Positions 25,508-35,074 are shown, counted from the stretch's first letter. The stretch: DNA of 64,000 nucleotides from Acinetobacter marinus (GCF_900096915.1 NZ_FMYK01000002.1:372001-436000); one strand, 5' to 3'. Numbers and translations are program-made. Notes: generated by a model from the sequence alone, not told the origin.

Positions 25508-28240
25508 ATGTTGGCAAGTCTGGTCGGAGGTATCTTCGGTACAAAAAATGAGCGAGAGCTCAAAAGAATGCGTAAAATCGTAGAACAAATTAACGCACTA
25601 GAACCGTCGATATCCAGTCTAAGCGATGCAGGCTTAACTGCAAAAACCCAAGAATTTAAAGAACGTTTCCAAAAAGGTGAGAGTTTAAACAAACTCATGC
25701 CTGAGGCGTTTGCGGTGTGTCGTGAAGCGTCAAAACGTGTCATGGGCATGCGCCATTATGATGTGCAGTTGATCGGTGGTGTGACCTTGCATGAAGGTAA
25801 AATTGCCGAGATGCGTACAGGTGAGGGTAAAACCTTGATGGCAACGCTGGCGTGTTATCTCAATGCCTTGAGTGGCAATGGGGTGCATGTGATCACGGTC
25901 AATGATTACTTGGCACAGCGTGATGCCGAGTTAAACCGTCCGCTGTTTGAGTTTTTGGGATTGAGTGTTGGTACGATTTATTCGATGCAAGCGCCAACGG
26001 AGAAATTCCACGCATATCAATCCGACATTACTTACGGTACCAATAACGAGTTCGGTTTCGATTATTTGCGTGACAACATGGTGTTTTCACTGGAAGAGAA
26101 GAAGCAACGTGGCTTGCACTATGCCATCATCGATGAGGTCGATTCGATCTTGATTGATGAAGCACGTACACCGCTGATTATTTCGGGTCAAAGTGAAGAT
26201 TCATCGCATCTATATCAGATGATCAACAATATTCCACCGAAGTTGCATGCTCAAAAAGAAGAAAAAGTAGCCGATGGCGGACATTTCTGGATTGATGAAA
26301 AGCAACGTCAAATCGAAATCACTGAAGTTGGTTTTGAAACCATTGAAGATGAATTGATTCAGCTCGGCTTGCTCGAAGCGGGCGATAGTTTATATTCTGC
26401 AAGTAATTTGAATTTGTTGCACCATGCAACCGCTGCGATTCGTGCACATTATCTTTATCAACGTAACGTGCACTATATCATTGGCTTGAATCCGACTTCA
26501 CAAAAGCAAGAAGTGATTATTGTCGATGAGAATACTGGGCGTACCATGCCTGGGCGTCGTTGGTCAGAGGGTTTGCACCAAGCGGTCGAAGCCAAAGAAG
26601 GTATGGAAGTCCAGCCTGAAAACCAAACTATGGCGACCACCACGTTCCAAAACTATTTCCGTCTGTATCGCAAACTGTCGGGGATGACAGGGACAGCAGA
26701 TACCGAAGCTGCGGAAATGAAAGAGATTTATGGTCTAGATGTAGTGATTATTCCAACCCATCGTCCGATGGTGCGTAATGATCAAAACGATCTGATCTAT
26801 TTGACCAAAGATGGTAAATATAATGCCATTATTCAAGAGATTACACGGATTCGTGAAGCGGGTGTTGCGCCGATTTTGATTGGTACAGCGACCATCGAAG
26901 CCAGTGAGATTTTATCGGATAAGCTCACACTCGCAGGCATTCGCCATGAAGTGTTGAATGCCAAACAGCATGAGCGGGAAGCAGATATTATTGCCCAAGC
27001 GGGTAGTCCAAACTCCGTCACCATCGCGACTAACATGGCGGGTCGTGGTACAGATATTTTGCTCGGTGGTAACTGGCGTGCCAAGTTGGCGCAGATCGAA
27101 GAGCATACCGAAGCCGATGAACAACGTCTACTTGCAGAGTGGCGTGACAATAACCAAGCGGTACTTGATTCAGGTGGTTTGCATATTATTGGTTCTGAGC
27201 GCCATGAATCACGCCGTATTGACAATCAGCTCCGTGGTCGTGCAGGTCGTCAAGGTGATCCTGGTGTATCCCGTTTCTACTTGTCGCTTGAAGATGACTT
27301 GATGCGTATCTTTGCGGGTGATCGTGTGGTGGCGATGATGCGCAGCATGGGGCTGAAAGAAGATGAAGCGATTGAGCACAAAATGGTGTCACGCTCCATC
27401 GAAAATGCACAGCGCAAAGTCGAATCTCGTAACTTCGATATTCGTAAAAACTTGCTCAAATATGATGATGTCAACAATGAGCAACGTAAGATTATTTACT
27501 CGCAACGTGATGAAGTGTTGTCTGAGCCGAGCTTGCAAGCTGGCATTGAAGATATGCATCGTGATGTGATGAAAGGTATGATCGGTAACTTCATTCCACC
27601 AGAATCGATCCATGATCAATGGGATATTGATGGTTTAGAAGATGCACTGCGTAAAGATATGGGTGTAGATTTGCCAGTTTCACAGTGGTTACGTGACAAT
27701 CGCCGTCTAGATGAAGAAGGCTTGATCGAACGTATCACGGATGAAGTGCTATCACGCTATCAACAACGTCGCCAAAATATGGGTGATGACTCGGCAGCGA
27801 TGCTTGAGCGTCATTTCATGTTGCAATCTTTGGATAAACACTGGAAAGATCATTTGGCGGCGATGGACTATCTGCGTCAAGGGATTCATTTGCGTGGTTA
27901 TGCACAGAAAAACCCTGAGCAAGAATACAAAAAAGAAGCCTTTAATCTTTTTGTCAACATGCTTGGCGTGATCAAGTCCGATGTGGTTGCAGATCTGTCT
28001 CGTGTACATATTCCGAGCCCAGAGGAAATCGCCGAGCTCGAAGCGCAACAACAGCAACAGGCTGCGGGAATGGAGCTGAGCTTTGAGCATGATGATGTGG
28101 ATGGCATTACCGGTGAAGTCACTGAAGATGCCAATCCTGACCATCAACCGCTACAAGAGATACCAGCGCCAGCCAGTCGTAATGCGCCATGTCCGTGTGG
28201 TTCAGGCTTAAAATATAAGCAGTGTCACGGCAAGATTTAA
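25508..28240 (+). CDS. secA: Preprotein translocase ATPase SecA
   Basis: 910 residues. Motor that drives unfolded preproteins through SecYEG. Motifs in order: Walker A MRTGEGKT (near 103-110), DEVDS (near 209-213, DEAD-type Walker B), the preprotein cross-linking domain, the NMAGRGTD and GSERHESRRIDNQLRGRAGRQGD helicase blocks (the latter also arginine finger), the helical scaffold, and a C-terminal zinc site CPCGSGLKYKQCHG for SecB binding. Length is usual. A strong terminator follows, so the gene is monocistronic. Confidence 0.98.
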   Translation: MLASLVGGIFGTKNERELKRMRKIVEQINALEPSISSLSDAGLTAKTQEFKERFQKGESLNKLMPEAFAVCREASKRVMGMRHYDVQLIGGVTLHEGKIAEMRTGEGKTLMATLACYLNALSGNGVHVITVNDYLAQRDAELNRPLFEFLGLSVGTIYSMQAPTEKFHAYQSDITYGTNNEFGFDYLRDNMVFSLEEKKQRGLHYAIIDEVDSILIDEARTPLIISGQSEDSSHLYQMINNIPPKLHAQKEEKVADGGHFWIDEKQRQIEITEVGFETIEDELIQLGLLEAGDSLYSASNLNLLHHATAAIRAHYLYQRNVHYIIGLNPTSQKQEVIIVDENTGRTMPGRRWSEGLHQAVEAKEGMEVQPENQTMATTTFQNYFRLYRKLSGMTGTADTEAAEMKEIYGLDVVIIPTHRPMVRNDQNDLIYLTKDGKYNAIIQEITRIREAGVAPILIGTATIEASEILSDKLTLAGIRHEVLNAKQHEREADIIAQAGSPNSVTIATNMAGRGTDILLGGNWRAKLAQIEEHTEADEQRLLAEWRDNNQAVLDSGGLHIIGSERHESRRIDNQLRGRAGRQGDPGVSRFYLSLEDDLMRIFAGDRVVAMMRSMGLKEDEAIEHKMVSRSIENAQRKVESRNFDIRKNLLKYDDVNNEQRKIIYSQRDEVLSEPSLQAGIEDMHRDVMKGMIGNFIPPESIHDQWDIDGLEDALRKDMGVDLPVSQWLRDNRRLDEEGLIERITDEVLSRYQQRRQNMGDDSAAMLERHFMLQSLDKHWKDHLAAMDYLRQGIHLRGYAQKNPEQEYKKEAFNLFVNMLGVIKSDVVADLSRVHIPSPEEIAELEAQQQQQAAGMELSFEHDDVDGITGEVTEDANPDHQPLQEIPAPASRNAPCPCGSGLKYKQCHGKI

Positions 28241-28248
28241 AGAGTTAC

Positions 28249-28278
28249 AAAAAGGTAGCCCATTGCGCTACCTTTTTT
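28249..28278 (+). terminator. Intrinsic terminator after secA
   Basis: AAAAAGGTAGC and GCTACCTTTTT pair around a 7-base loop, ending in T. Confidence 0.9.
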
Positions 28279-28470
28279 ATGTTTTAATAATGGCGAGTTT
28301 TCATTCGGTATTGGTCGTAACGCCTCGGGTTGTTTTAGACGGATTGCGTTGATGATGCCGACGGCATGGAAGGCAAATTCAAATTTAGCGTTGTTATCGC
28401 ACTGTTCATGATAATCAAGTGTGATAAGAATGGATAAGTTGTAGGGTTAAAAGTGAGAAAGGTTAGTCTG

Positions 28471-28980
28471 ATGAAATTAAAAACATTATTGATCGCCATG
28501 GCGACGATTTTACCATTTGGTATGAGCTATGCGAATGATGCAGTGAACACTAATGAGATTGCTGATCCTAATAACGCAGCGCCACTGACTGTCAAAGCGG
28601 CAACAGTTCAGGCAGCCACAGCTGCGCCAAGTGTGCAAGCAGTACAAGATCGACAAAATACCGTGATGGTTAGCCCAAGAACTGGCATGCGCTACACCGT
28701 CACCAACCCTGCAAATCGAAAAATTATCTTTCAAACTGAAGGCTTAAAACCAATCAGTGTACAAAATGTCGGGCGAATCAAAGCGACTAACCCAATGATT
28801 TCGGCTGAAAGTCAGCAACAGGCAGAGCAAAAGCTCTTGGATTTAGCAGGATTGTCTGCACCAGCCACAGCGCCGACGATGCCTGAATCGAACGGAGCAG
28901 AGCAAAACATGCCAAGCAATCAAGTGGCGTCAGGTACTGCACTAAGCACTACGCCTGCAACACAGCCTGTTGCACAATAA
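28471..28980 (+). CDS. Secreted Ala/Gln/Pro-rich protein, unknown
   Basis: 169 residues from the ATG at 28471 (AAAGG nearby); a GTG at 28453 is in frame. Clear signal peptide ending GMSYA-ND near residue 22. The mature part is low complexity (Ala, Thr, Val, Gln), with a more ordered middle (about 65-110) around VSPRTGMRYTVTNP. The C-terminus is an unstructured Ala/Thr/Pro tail. Not recognised. A short gap separates it from the following small lipoprotein gene. Confidence 0.65.
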   Translation: MKLKTLLIAMATILPFGMSYANDAVNTNEIADPNNAAPLTVKAATVQAATAAPSVQAVQDRQNTVMVSPRTGMRYTVTNPANRKIIFQTEGLKPISVQNVGRIKATNPMISAESQQQAEQKLLDLAGLSAPATAPTMPESNGAEQNMPSNQVASGTALSTTPATQPVAQ

Positions 28981-29024
28981 AGCTGTTTTTGAATCACTTC
29001 AACGTGTAATAGGTCGTTCAGCTC

Positions 29025-29408
29025 TTGGCTTTTTTTAAAATGACGATGATCATCGCCAGTAGTGCAATGCTACTGGCGTGTCAGCAGATGGATAGTCGCT
29101 TGCAAAAAGCCAAACCACAGCCTGACAGTGTCATTTATCAATGCGATGAGCAAGTGCGTATTGAAAAACAACAGCTCGATGAGCAGACCGTCCGTCTCAA
29201 AATCAGTGATCAGCTTTTTGATTTAACCACTTTTGATGCGCCTGATAAAAGCCAAAAATATTATAGTAGTGAACAAGGGCTACAGCCCGAGCAAGGTCTG
29301 CTGTGGATCGAAAATGAGCAAAGCGCTACATTGAAAAGTTTGATGCTGGATCATACTATCCAAATCGAGGATTACCCTGTAATCTATCAGTGTCAGCCAA
29401 GCTCTTAA
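29025..29408 (+). CDS. Putative MliC-like lysozyme-inhibitor lipoprotein
   Basis: 127 residues if the TTG at 29025 is used; ATG codons at 29040 and 29046 are alternatives and no start has a convincing ribosome site. The signal peptide ends in MLLAC, so it is a lipoprotein. The mature domain begins YQCDEQVRIEKQQL and ends VIYQCQ, with the spacing and the KYYSSEQGL/LLWIENEQ strands that resemble the MliC/PliC barrel, which blocks host C-type lysozyme. Two cysteines would form the fold's disulfide. The family assignment is inference from pattern. Confidence 0.6.
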   Translation: MAFFKMTMIIASSAMLLACQQMDSRLQKAKPQPDSVIYQCDEQVRIEKQQLDEQTVRLKISDQLFDLTTFDAPDKSQKYYSSEQGLQPEQGLLWIENEQSATLKSLMLDHTIQIEDYPVIYQCQPSS

Positions 29409-29460
29409 AGCGATTCGCTGAACATTTTCTCTCATATCATATTTTTAAGGTCGATTTCTC

Positions 29461-30681
29461 ATGGCAGTTGGTGACGTGTCTTTTCCAAAAATGCATTCTA
29501 TTGCGGGTTTCACGATTGGAACCAGTGAAGCATATGTGCGTTATGCCAATCGACGAGATATGGTCATCTTTGAAATTGCCGAAGGTTCAAATGTAGCTGG
29601 TGTATTTACCCAAAGTGCATTTGCTGCAGCGCCTGTGATTTTGTCGAAGCAGCATTTAGCGGAAAATAGCACACGCTTCTTGATTGTTAATACGGGCAAT
29701 GCCAATGCTGCAACGGGGACAGTGGGTCTAACGAATGCGCAGAAAACTTGTGAAAAACTTGCTGAACTGGCAGGTGTTGAACCGAACCAAATTTTGCCAT
29801 TTTCTACAGGGGTAATTGGTGAGCAACTCCCGATTGAGCGCATGCTACAAGGTGTTCAGCCTGCATTGGATAATTTAAATGCAGACAGTTGGGAAGATGC
29901 AGCCTATGGCATCATGACCACAGATACCACCCCAAAAGGCGCATCTGAACAGTTTGAACTTGATGGTGTGATGTATTCCATGACTGGGATTAGCAAAGGT
30001 GCAGGCATGATTCGTCCAAATATGGCGACCATGCTGAGCTTTGTGGCGACCGATGCGCCGATTAGCCAAGCCTTGGTACAAAAATTACTTTCTACAACCG
30101 TCGAGCAATCCTTTAACCGTATCACGGTAGATGGTGATACCTCGACCAATGACTCCTGTATTTTTATTGCCACAGGTCAGGCGGGCGGTACGCCAATCGA
30201 ATCGGAAACCGATCCACGTTATCAAGTCGTACTTGATGTGCTTTCACGGATTATGCTTCGTTTGGCGCAGTTGATCATTCGTGATGGCGAGGGTGCAACC
30301 AAATTTATCACGGTCAAAGTTGAAGGTGGGGCGGAAACCCAAGAGTGCTGTGATGTGGCATATAGCGTTGCGGATTCACCGCTGATTAAAACTGCATTGT
30401 TCGCTGCTGATCCAAACTGGGGGCGAATCGTGATGGCAATTGGTAAGGCGGGTGTGCCAAATCTAGATAGCTCAAAAGTCCAAGTTTGGCTCGATGATGT
30501 GCAAATCTGTTTGGATGGTGGTGCAAATCCTGACTATCGAGAAGAGATGGGTGCGGCGGTGATGCAACAAAAAGAGCTCACCATTCGCATTGATTTAGGT
30601 CGTGGTACAGCACAAGATACGGTCTACACCTGTGATTTTTCATACGATTATGTCAAGATTAATGCGGATTATCGCTCTTAA
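29461..30681 (+). CDS. argJ: Bifunctional glutamate N-acetyltransferase / N-acetylglutamate synthase
   Basis: 406 residues, cytoplasmic. Recycles the acetyl group from N-acetylornithine to glutamate in cyclic arginine biosynthesis. The self-cleavage site lies in the KGAGMIRPNMATML segment (near 175-188), between alanine and the catalytic threonine. The second half has the VDGDTSTNDSCIF block and the ends of the family fold (AADPNWGRIV). Whether both activities are retained cannot be decided from motifs. Slightly offset start behind AGGTCG. Confidence 0.95.
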   Translation: MAVGDVSFPKMHSIAGFTIGTSEAYVRYANRRDMVIFEIAEGSNVAGVFTQSAFAAAPVILSKQHLAENSTRFLIVNTGNANAATGTVGLTNAQKTCEKLAELAGVEPNQILPFSTGVIGEQLPIERMLQGVQPALDNLNADSWEDAAYGIMTTDTTPKGASEQFELDGVMYSMTGISKGAGMIRPNMATMLSFVATDAPISQALVQKLLSTTVEQSFNRITVDGDTSTNDSCIFIATGQAGGTPIESETDPRYQVVLDVLSRIMLRLAQLIIRDGEGATKFITVKVEGGAETQECCDVAYSVADSPLIKTALFAADPNWGRIVMAIGKAGVPNLDSSKVQVWLDDVQICLDGGANPDYREEMGAAVMQQKELTIRIDLGRGTAQDTVYTCDFSYDYVKINADYRS

Positions 30682-30958
30682 TGGCGTGCAGATTTGCGCT
30701 GATGTACTGTCATGATTTTAGTATATTGACTTGAAATTGTGCCAAAACACATCATATTTATATCGTATACAGCAAAAGCATCGTGACAAATCAACGTGAT
30801 TTTTATGATTTATGCTATGCTCCTTGCTGAATTTAATGCAGTTTTTGACTGCGACCCTCTATTTGAAATAGCCTAAGCCAAGTGTGCTTTGATATTTACA
30901 GCTTCTGTGTGAATGTCAGTTCAGTGATCACTCGCCATTTTATAGGATTGATACCTCG

Positions 30959-32020
30959 ATGACCGAAAGTTTGATTGCCAATGATGCGAAAAAAATCGTA
31001 GAGCAACATTTGGATCAACTGGGACAACCCAAAGCACATATTCTCTCGTCAGAAGAAAAACAGCATAAATTTGCACTGATTGCAGATGAGTTAAAGCGCC
31101 AAGATGCTGTGCTTGTAGCGCATTATTATTGTGATCCTGAGATTCAAGAGCTGGCAGAGCTCACAGGTGGTTGTGTTTCTGATTCCTTGGAAATGGCACG
31201 TTTTGGGCGTGATCATCCTGCTACAACCTTGGTGGTGGCAGGGGTGAAATTTATGGGGGAAACCTCAAAAATTCTTTCACCAAATAAAACTGTGTTGATG
31301 CCAACACTTGAGGCAACCTGTTCGCTGGATTTGGGGTGTCCAATTGATGAGTTCTCTACTTTTTGTGATGCGCATCCTGATCATACCGTCGTAGTCTATG
31401 CCAATACTTCTGCTGCGGTAAAAGCACGAGCAGATTGGGTGGTGACATCGAGCTGTGCAGTAGAAATCATTGAGCATTTGGACAGTCAGGGTGAGAAAAT
31501 CATTTGGGCGCCTGATCAACATCTCGGTCGCTATATTCAAAAGAAAACAGGTGCGGAAATGTTGCTGTGGGATGGTTCATGTATCGTGCATGAAGAATTC
31601 CGTTCACGTGGCATTGCCAAAATGAAAGCGCTTTATCCTGATGCAGCGGTGCTGGTGCATCCTGAGTCGCCTGAGTCGGTGATTGATATTGCAGATGCGG
31701 TCGGTAGTACTAGTCAATTGATCAAAGCAGCGCAAACATTACCGCACAAACAAATGATCGTAGCGACGGATCGGGGCATTTTCTACAAGATGCAACAAGC
31801 TGCACCAGATAAAGAGTTAATTGAAGCACCAACCGCAGGAGAGGGGGCGACATGTCGCTCCTGCGCACACTGTCCTTGGATGGCAATGAATGAGCTGGAT
31901 GCGATTTTGCATGTGCTACAGCATAAAGATCAGCAAATCTTCGTTGATGAAGCGTTACGAGTGCGTGCTAAATTGCCACTCGATCGCATGCTCGATTTTA
32001 CAGCGAATATGAAGCGATAG
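30959..32020 (+). CDS. nadA: Quinolinate synthase A
   Basis: 353 residues. Condenses iminoaspartate with dihydroxyacetone phosphate to quinolinate for NAD. The 4Fe-4S ligands are visible: a cysteine in LEATCSLDLGCP (near 119-127), a second near VTSSCAVEI (162) and a third in the TCRSCAHCPW segment (near 300-306). The AHYYCDPEIQELA motif near residue 58 is characteristic. Monocistronic; about 280 bases of noncoding sequence precede it, with no assigned operator. Confidence 0.95.
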   Translation: MTESLIANDAKKIVEQHLDQLGQPKAHILSSEEKQHKFALIADELKRQDAVLVAHYYCDPEIQELAELTGGCVSDSLEMARFGRDHPATTLVVAGVKFMGETSKILSPNKTVLMPTLEATCSLDLGCPIDEFSTFCDAHPDHTVVVYANTSAAVKARADWVVTSSCAVEIIEHLDSQGEKIIWAPDQHLGRYIQKKTGAEMLLWDGSCIVHEEFRSRGIAKMKALYPDAAVLVHPESPESVIDIADAVGSTSQLIKAAQTLPHKQMIVATDRGIFYKMQQAAPDKELIEAPTAGEGATCRSCAHCPWMAMNELDAILHVLQHKDQQIFVDEALRVRAKLPLDRMLDFTANMKR

Positions 32021-32045
32021 TTTTGTATTTTTAATAAACATTCGA

Positions 32046-32067
32046 CTGTAAATACAGTGCTTTTTTG
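32046..32067 (+). terminator. Weak intrinsic terminator after nadA
   Basis: A 5-bp stem ACTGT/ACAGT around AAAT, followed by GC and six T, 26 bases after the stop. Confidence 0.5.
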
Positions 32068-32078
32068 AACTTTGCTAT

Positions 32079-32107
32079 TGACGAGAGGCGGTACGAAGCC
32101 TAGAATG
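32079..32107 (+). promoter_or_regulatory. Promoter of the tRNA cluster
   Basis: TTGACG (32079-32084) and TAGAAT (32102-32107) with an exact 17-base spacer, followed by a GC-containing discriminator. The mature tRNA starts about 33 bases beyond the expected transcription start. Confidence 0.75.
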
Positions 32108-32146
32108 CACTCCGTACCGCACTGAGTGCGATAGCAAAGCTGAGAT

Positions 32147-32223
32147 CGGAGCATAGCACAGCCTGGTAGTGCACCTGGTTTGGGACCAGGGGGTCGTAGG
32201 TTCGAATCCTACTGCTCCGACCA
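32147..32223 (+). tRNA. tRNA-Pro (anticodon TGG)
   Basis: 77 bases with encoded CCA. Cloverleaf: acceptor CGGAGCA/TGCTCCG, anticodon stem CCTGG/CCAGG around TTTGGGA, and T arm GTAGG TTCGAAT CCTAC. First gene of a four-tRNA transcript. Confidence 0.97.
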
Positions 32224-32316
32224 TTTATTTTTATCGATGCAATCCTGTTGCTAAATTAAAATTATTGGTCAGTCAATTCGGCGAACATATCGCATGATCG
32301 ACGTATCATCCGTGAA

Positions 32317-32393
32317 GCGCCTGTAGCTCAGTTGGATAGAGCATCCGCCTTCTAAGCGGATGGTCACAGGTTCGAATCCTGTCAGGCGCGCCA
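32317..32393 (+). tRNA. tRNA-Arg (anticodon TCT)
   Basis: 77 bases with encoded CCA. Acceptor GCGCCTG/CAGGCGC, anticodon stem TCCGC/GCGGA around CTTCTAA, T arm ACAGG TTCGAAT CCTGT. Reads AGA codons. Confidence 0.97.
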
Positions 32394-32424
32394 TTTGGTG
32401 GCTTGTATGATTTAAGAAGTGATG

Positions 32425-32500
32425 GTGGATGTAGCTCAGTTGGTAGAGCCCCGGATTGTGATTCCGGTTGTCGCGGGTTCGAATCCCGTCATTCACCCCA
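32425..32500 (+). tRNA. tRNA-His (anticodon GTG)
   Basis: 76 bases with encoded CCA; the base just before (G at 32424) supplies the G-1 identity element opposite C73. Acceptor GTGGATG/CATTCAC, anticodon loop ATTGTGA, T arm GCGGG TTCGAAT CCCGT. Confidence 0.97.
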
Positions 32501-32545
32501 AGTTCTTAAGTGTTAAAATGCTTTAGTGATGAAGCATACCAGTTT

Positions 32546-32622
32546 CGGAGCATAGCACAGCCTGGTAGTGCACCTGGTTTGGGACCAGGGGGTCGTAGGT
32601 TCGAATCCTACTGCTCCGACCA
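32546..32622 (+). tRNA. tRNA-Pro (anticodon TGG), second copy
   Basis: Sequence identical to the first tRNA-Pro over all 77 bases, and the identity continues a few bases past CCA (ATTTAT shared). Last gene of the cluster, followed by a terminator. Confidence 0.97.
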
Positions 32623-32646
32623 TTTATACTAAAATCCATTAATTAT

Positions 32647-32667
32647 CCGCTTTAAGCGGTTTTTTTT
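32647..32667 (+). terminator. Terminator of the tRNA cluster
   Basis: CCGCT/AGCGG with a TTA loop and eight T. Confidence 0.85.
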
Positions 32668-32713
32668 ATGCCTAAAATTCGTCAAAATTCAGTGCAAATG
32701 TGTAGTGCGAATA

Positions 32714-32744
32714 AAAAAACGAAGCAGATCTGCTTCGTTTTTTC
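32714..32744. terminator. Bidirectional palindromic terminator after yfiB
   Basis: ACGAAGCAGA followed directly by TCTGCTTCGT, flanked by A and T runs. It lies about 50 bases after the yfiB stop on the minus strand. Confidence 0.85.
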
Positions 32745-32794
32745 TTTTGGGTTGAGGTTTTGGTGATGATCTTGTTGAGAGAGTCAAAGTTCGT

Positions 32795-33271
32795 TTATGG
32801 TGCAATGATGACGGATACTCGACGATTTTCACTGCGTCCTTCTTCGGTATCGTTGCTTGCTGTTGGTTTGGTTGAGCCGTAGCCAACCACTTGGACATTC
32901 TCAGGTTGGAAGCCATTCGCAAAGGTCACATCAGCAACACTTTTAGCACGTTGTTCTGATAATAGTTGATTGGCGGCTTCAGTACCGACATTATCGGTAT
33001 GTCCTTGAATAATGAGCTTATCCAGTTTGATTTTTTCGAGCTTTTTACTCAATGTCGCAATAGTTTGTTCTTGCGCAGGCTGTAATAAGTATTCACCTGT
33101 AGCGAACAATAGGCGTGAAGGGAGGTCAAGCAGCCAGCCTTCATCAGAGTAGACAAAGCCTTCTTTTTGCAACACTTTGATCTGAGATTTCTTGAGTCCG
33201 CCCAATCCGACGCATGCAGTTAATAGGCTGATACAAACTAAAATGCCGATCAGTTTAATGCTGAGTTTCAT
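32795..33271 (-). CDS. yfiB: YfiB-type OmpA-domain outer-membrane lipoprotein
   Basis: 158 residues from the ATG at 33271, which gives a signal peptide with lipobox LLTAC (C20); the frame is open further upstream only inside yfiN. The C-terminal OmpA-like domain (about 50-158) has the peptidoglycan-binding IIQGHTDNVGTEAANQLLSEQRA motif and ends with RSENRRVSVII. In P. aeruginosa YfiB sits in the outer membrane, binds peptidoglycan and, under cell-wall stress, sequesters YfiR. The start overlaps yfiN by 17 bases. Third gene of the operon. Confidence 0.88.
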   Translation of the reverse strand: MKLSIKLIGILVCISLLTACVGLGGLKKSQIKVLQKEGFVYSDEGWLLDLPSRLLFATGEYLLQPAQEQTIATLSKKLEKIKLDKLIIQGHTDNVGTEAANQLLSEQRAKSVADVTFANGFQPENVQVVGYGSTKPTASNDTEEGRSENRRVSVIIAP

Positions 33272-34517
33272 GGCTTGGCTCCGTAGGCTGAGGTTTGTGT
33301 TTGATGATTGCCCACTGGGTGAGGCTCTCTTTGGCACGGTACATGGCTTGGTCAGCAAGATGTACCAGTTCGGTTGAGGTGTCGATATATTTGCTCAGCG
33401 CAATCCCAATACTAAAGCTATAGGGGATAATTTCATCGCTGAATTTAATTTTATGGTCTGTGGTTTGAATGAGATTTTGTGCCACAACGATGGCTTGTGA
33501 GGCGTGTTCAATATTGCTCAAGATCACTGCAAATTCGTCACCACCAAGACGAGCAATAAAATCATCTTCTCGTAAGCTGTATTTTAACCGTCGAGCCATT
33601 TCTTGCAAGACATGATCGCCAGCTTGATGCCCAAACTGATCATTGATCTGTTTGAAATTATTATTGTCTATGAATAATAGTGCGGACTTTTTGCTGAGTT
33701 CAGGATGTGCATAAATTTGCTCTAGACGCTGGTAGAAAAAAGCACGATTAGGCAAATGGGTGAGCGAGTCATGCAGTGCTTGATATTCCAGTGAAGTATT
33801 TTCGGCTTGTAACTGATGTTCCCACTTCTGAATTTCATCGAGAAGTTCGTTAAAGCGCTGTGATACTTTATTGAATTCACTGATTTTTCCAGCCGATACC
33901 CTTAAATGGAAGGCACGCTGGTCTGAAATGAGCGCAGTGGTTTCAGTGAGTGAGTTGAGTGCACGATTTATGCGTAAATAGTTGATTCGACTACTGATAA
34001 TAATGATCACAAAGGTAATCAAAATACAGATCATGAAGACCACGATCAACAGATTAATGAAGTTAGTCAGTGGGCGTAAGCTGACTTTGACCAAGACATA
34101 AGCGACAATTTGATCGTTATGATGAATATCTGCCAAGCCTAGATTTTGTGTAATTAACACTTTATGGATTTGATCAAGTAGCTCAGAGTCATTAATTTCA
34201 GTCGGTTTGGTCGCTTTAAAGATGGAGTGATGTTCTGGAGTAAACACTTCAATCGACTGTAATGGATACTGCTCAATAAATTCGTTGATGATTTCATTGG
34301 TGCTGACTTGATCATCAAATACGATCGAGGCTTGTAGTTGCTCAGCCAGAGATTCGGCAATGATTTTGACGTTGGCTTCCGAATAGCGTTTGAATGTATA
34401 GCTGGCAATGCCTGTGAAACCGATGATGCAGGTCAATAAAATGATAAAAGAAAGAATCAGTTGTGAGCGAATAAAATAAGATTTGAGCGAGGTTGAAGAT
34501 GAACCAAACCAATTCAT
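33255..34517 (-). CDS. yfiN: YfiN-type membrane diguanylate cyclase
   Basis: 420 residues. Makes c-di-GMP from two GTP. N-terminal membrane helix (about 19-40), a periplasmic sensor domain (about 40-160), a second membrane helix (about 160-185, LLIVVFMICILITFVIII), a HAMP-like linker and a C-terminal GGDEF domain. The active site reads RLGGDEFAV, and the inhibitory I-site RxxD (REDD) lies exactly five residues upstream, so product feedback is expected. YfiN is held inactive by periplasmic YfiR. Its ATG shares one base with the yfiR stop (TAATG), and its 3' end overlaps yfiB. Confidence 0.93.
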   Translation of the reverse strand: MNWFGSSSTSLKSYFIRSQLILSFIILLTCIIGFTGIASYTFKRYSEANVKIIAESLAEQLQASIVFDDQVSTNEIINEFIEQYPLQSIEVFTPEHHSIFKATKPTEINDSELLDQIHKVLITQNLGLADIHHNDQIVAYVLVKVSLRPLTNFINLLIVVFMICILITFVIIIISSRINYLRINRALNSLTETTALISDQRAFHLRVSAGKISEFNKVSQRFNELLDEIQKWEHQLQAENTSLEYQALHDSLTHLPNRAFFYQRLEQIYAHPELSKKSALLFIDNNNFKQINDQFGHQAGDHVLQEMARRLKYSLREDDFIARLGGDEFAVILSNIEHASQAIVVAQNLIQTTDHKIKFSDEIIPYSFSIGIALSKYIDTSTELVHLADQAMYRAKESLTQWAIIKHKPQPTEPSHETQH

Positions 34518-35074
34518 TATTCAGCTCCCTGATATTTTTTTGATAAGAGCAACACTTTGGAATCAATCTGAATGTGTGATTGTTTTAGGCTGTCCATGTT
34601 GATTTTAAAGCGATATTGCTGATTACTGCGATAGAGACAAAAAGCGCTACCAGTCGCACATTGCTGATTTTGTTCAGAAATACTCAATGCTTGCTTATTT
34701 GAGGCGTTAATGATGCGTTGTTGAGTCTGATCGGCGCTATTGACGAAATATAAAATGTGGCAACGATTCAGTGCATTGGCATTATTTAACAGTGCACTTG
34801 CGCTGTAATGTGAGACGTTGACATTGTTGGGACGGATGAGGCTCGATGGCGGATTAAAAATATCATTGCTCAAATATTTGGCTTGACCATCGACCATGCA
34901 AAAATTCAATTGTTGCACAGAGGGATTCCAGCGCACATAGCTGATCATCCCATTGACGAGGGCATCCGCATGCTCTTCCGCCGCCTGTGCTGCTATGGGG
35001 ATAGCGCATAGGCACAGCATAAACGTGAAAGCGTGAAAGCGCCTTCTCATTGTGCTTAATATCATGCTACCCAT
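34517..35074 (-). CDS. yfiR: YfiR-family periplasmic repressor of YfiN
   Basis: 185 residues if the ATG at 35074 is used; further candidates are GTG 35077, ATG 35065 and ATG 35050, and no ribosome site settles the choice. The signal peptide ends AIPIAAQAA. The mature protein shows the YfiR/DUF4154 pattern: ISYVRWNPSVQQLNFCMVDG at the start of the domain, cysteines that can pair (CATGSAFC) and the FKINMDSLKQSHIQIDSKVL ending. In P. aeruginosa YfiR represses YfiN through its periplasmic domain and is redox sensitive via disulfides. First gene of the three-gene operon. Confidence 0.88.
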   Translation of the reverse strand: MGSMILSTMRRRFHAFTFMLCLCAIPIAAQAAEEHADALVNGMISYVRWNPSVQQLNFCMVDGQAKYLSNDIFNPPSSLIRPNNVNVSHYSASALLNNANALNRCHILYFVNSADQTQQRIINASNKQALSISEQNQQCATGSAFCLYRSNQQYRFKINMDSLKQSHIQIDSKVLLLSKKYQGAE

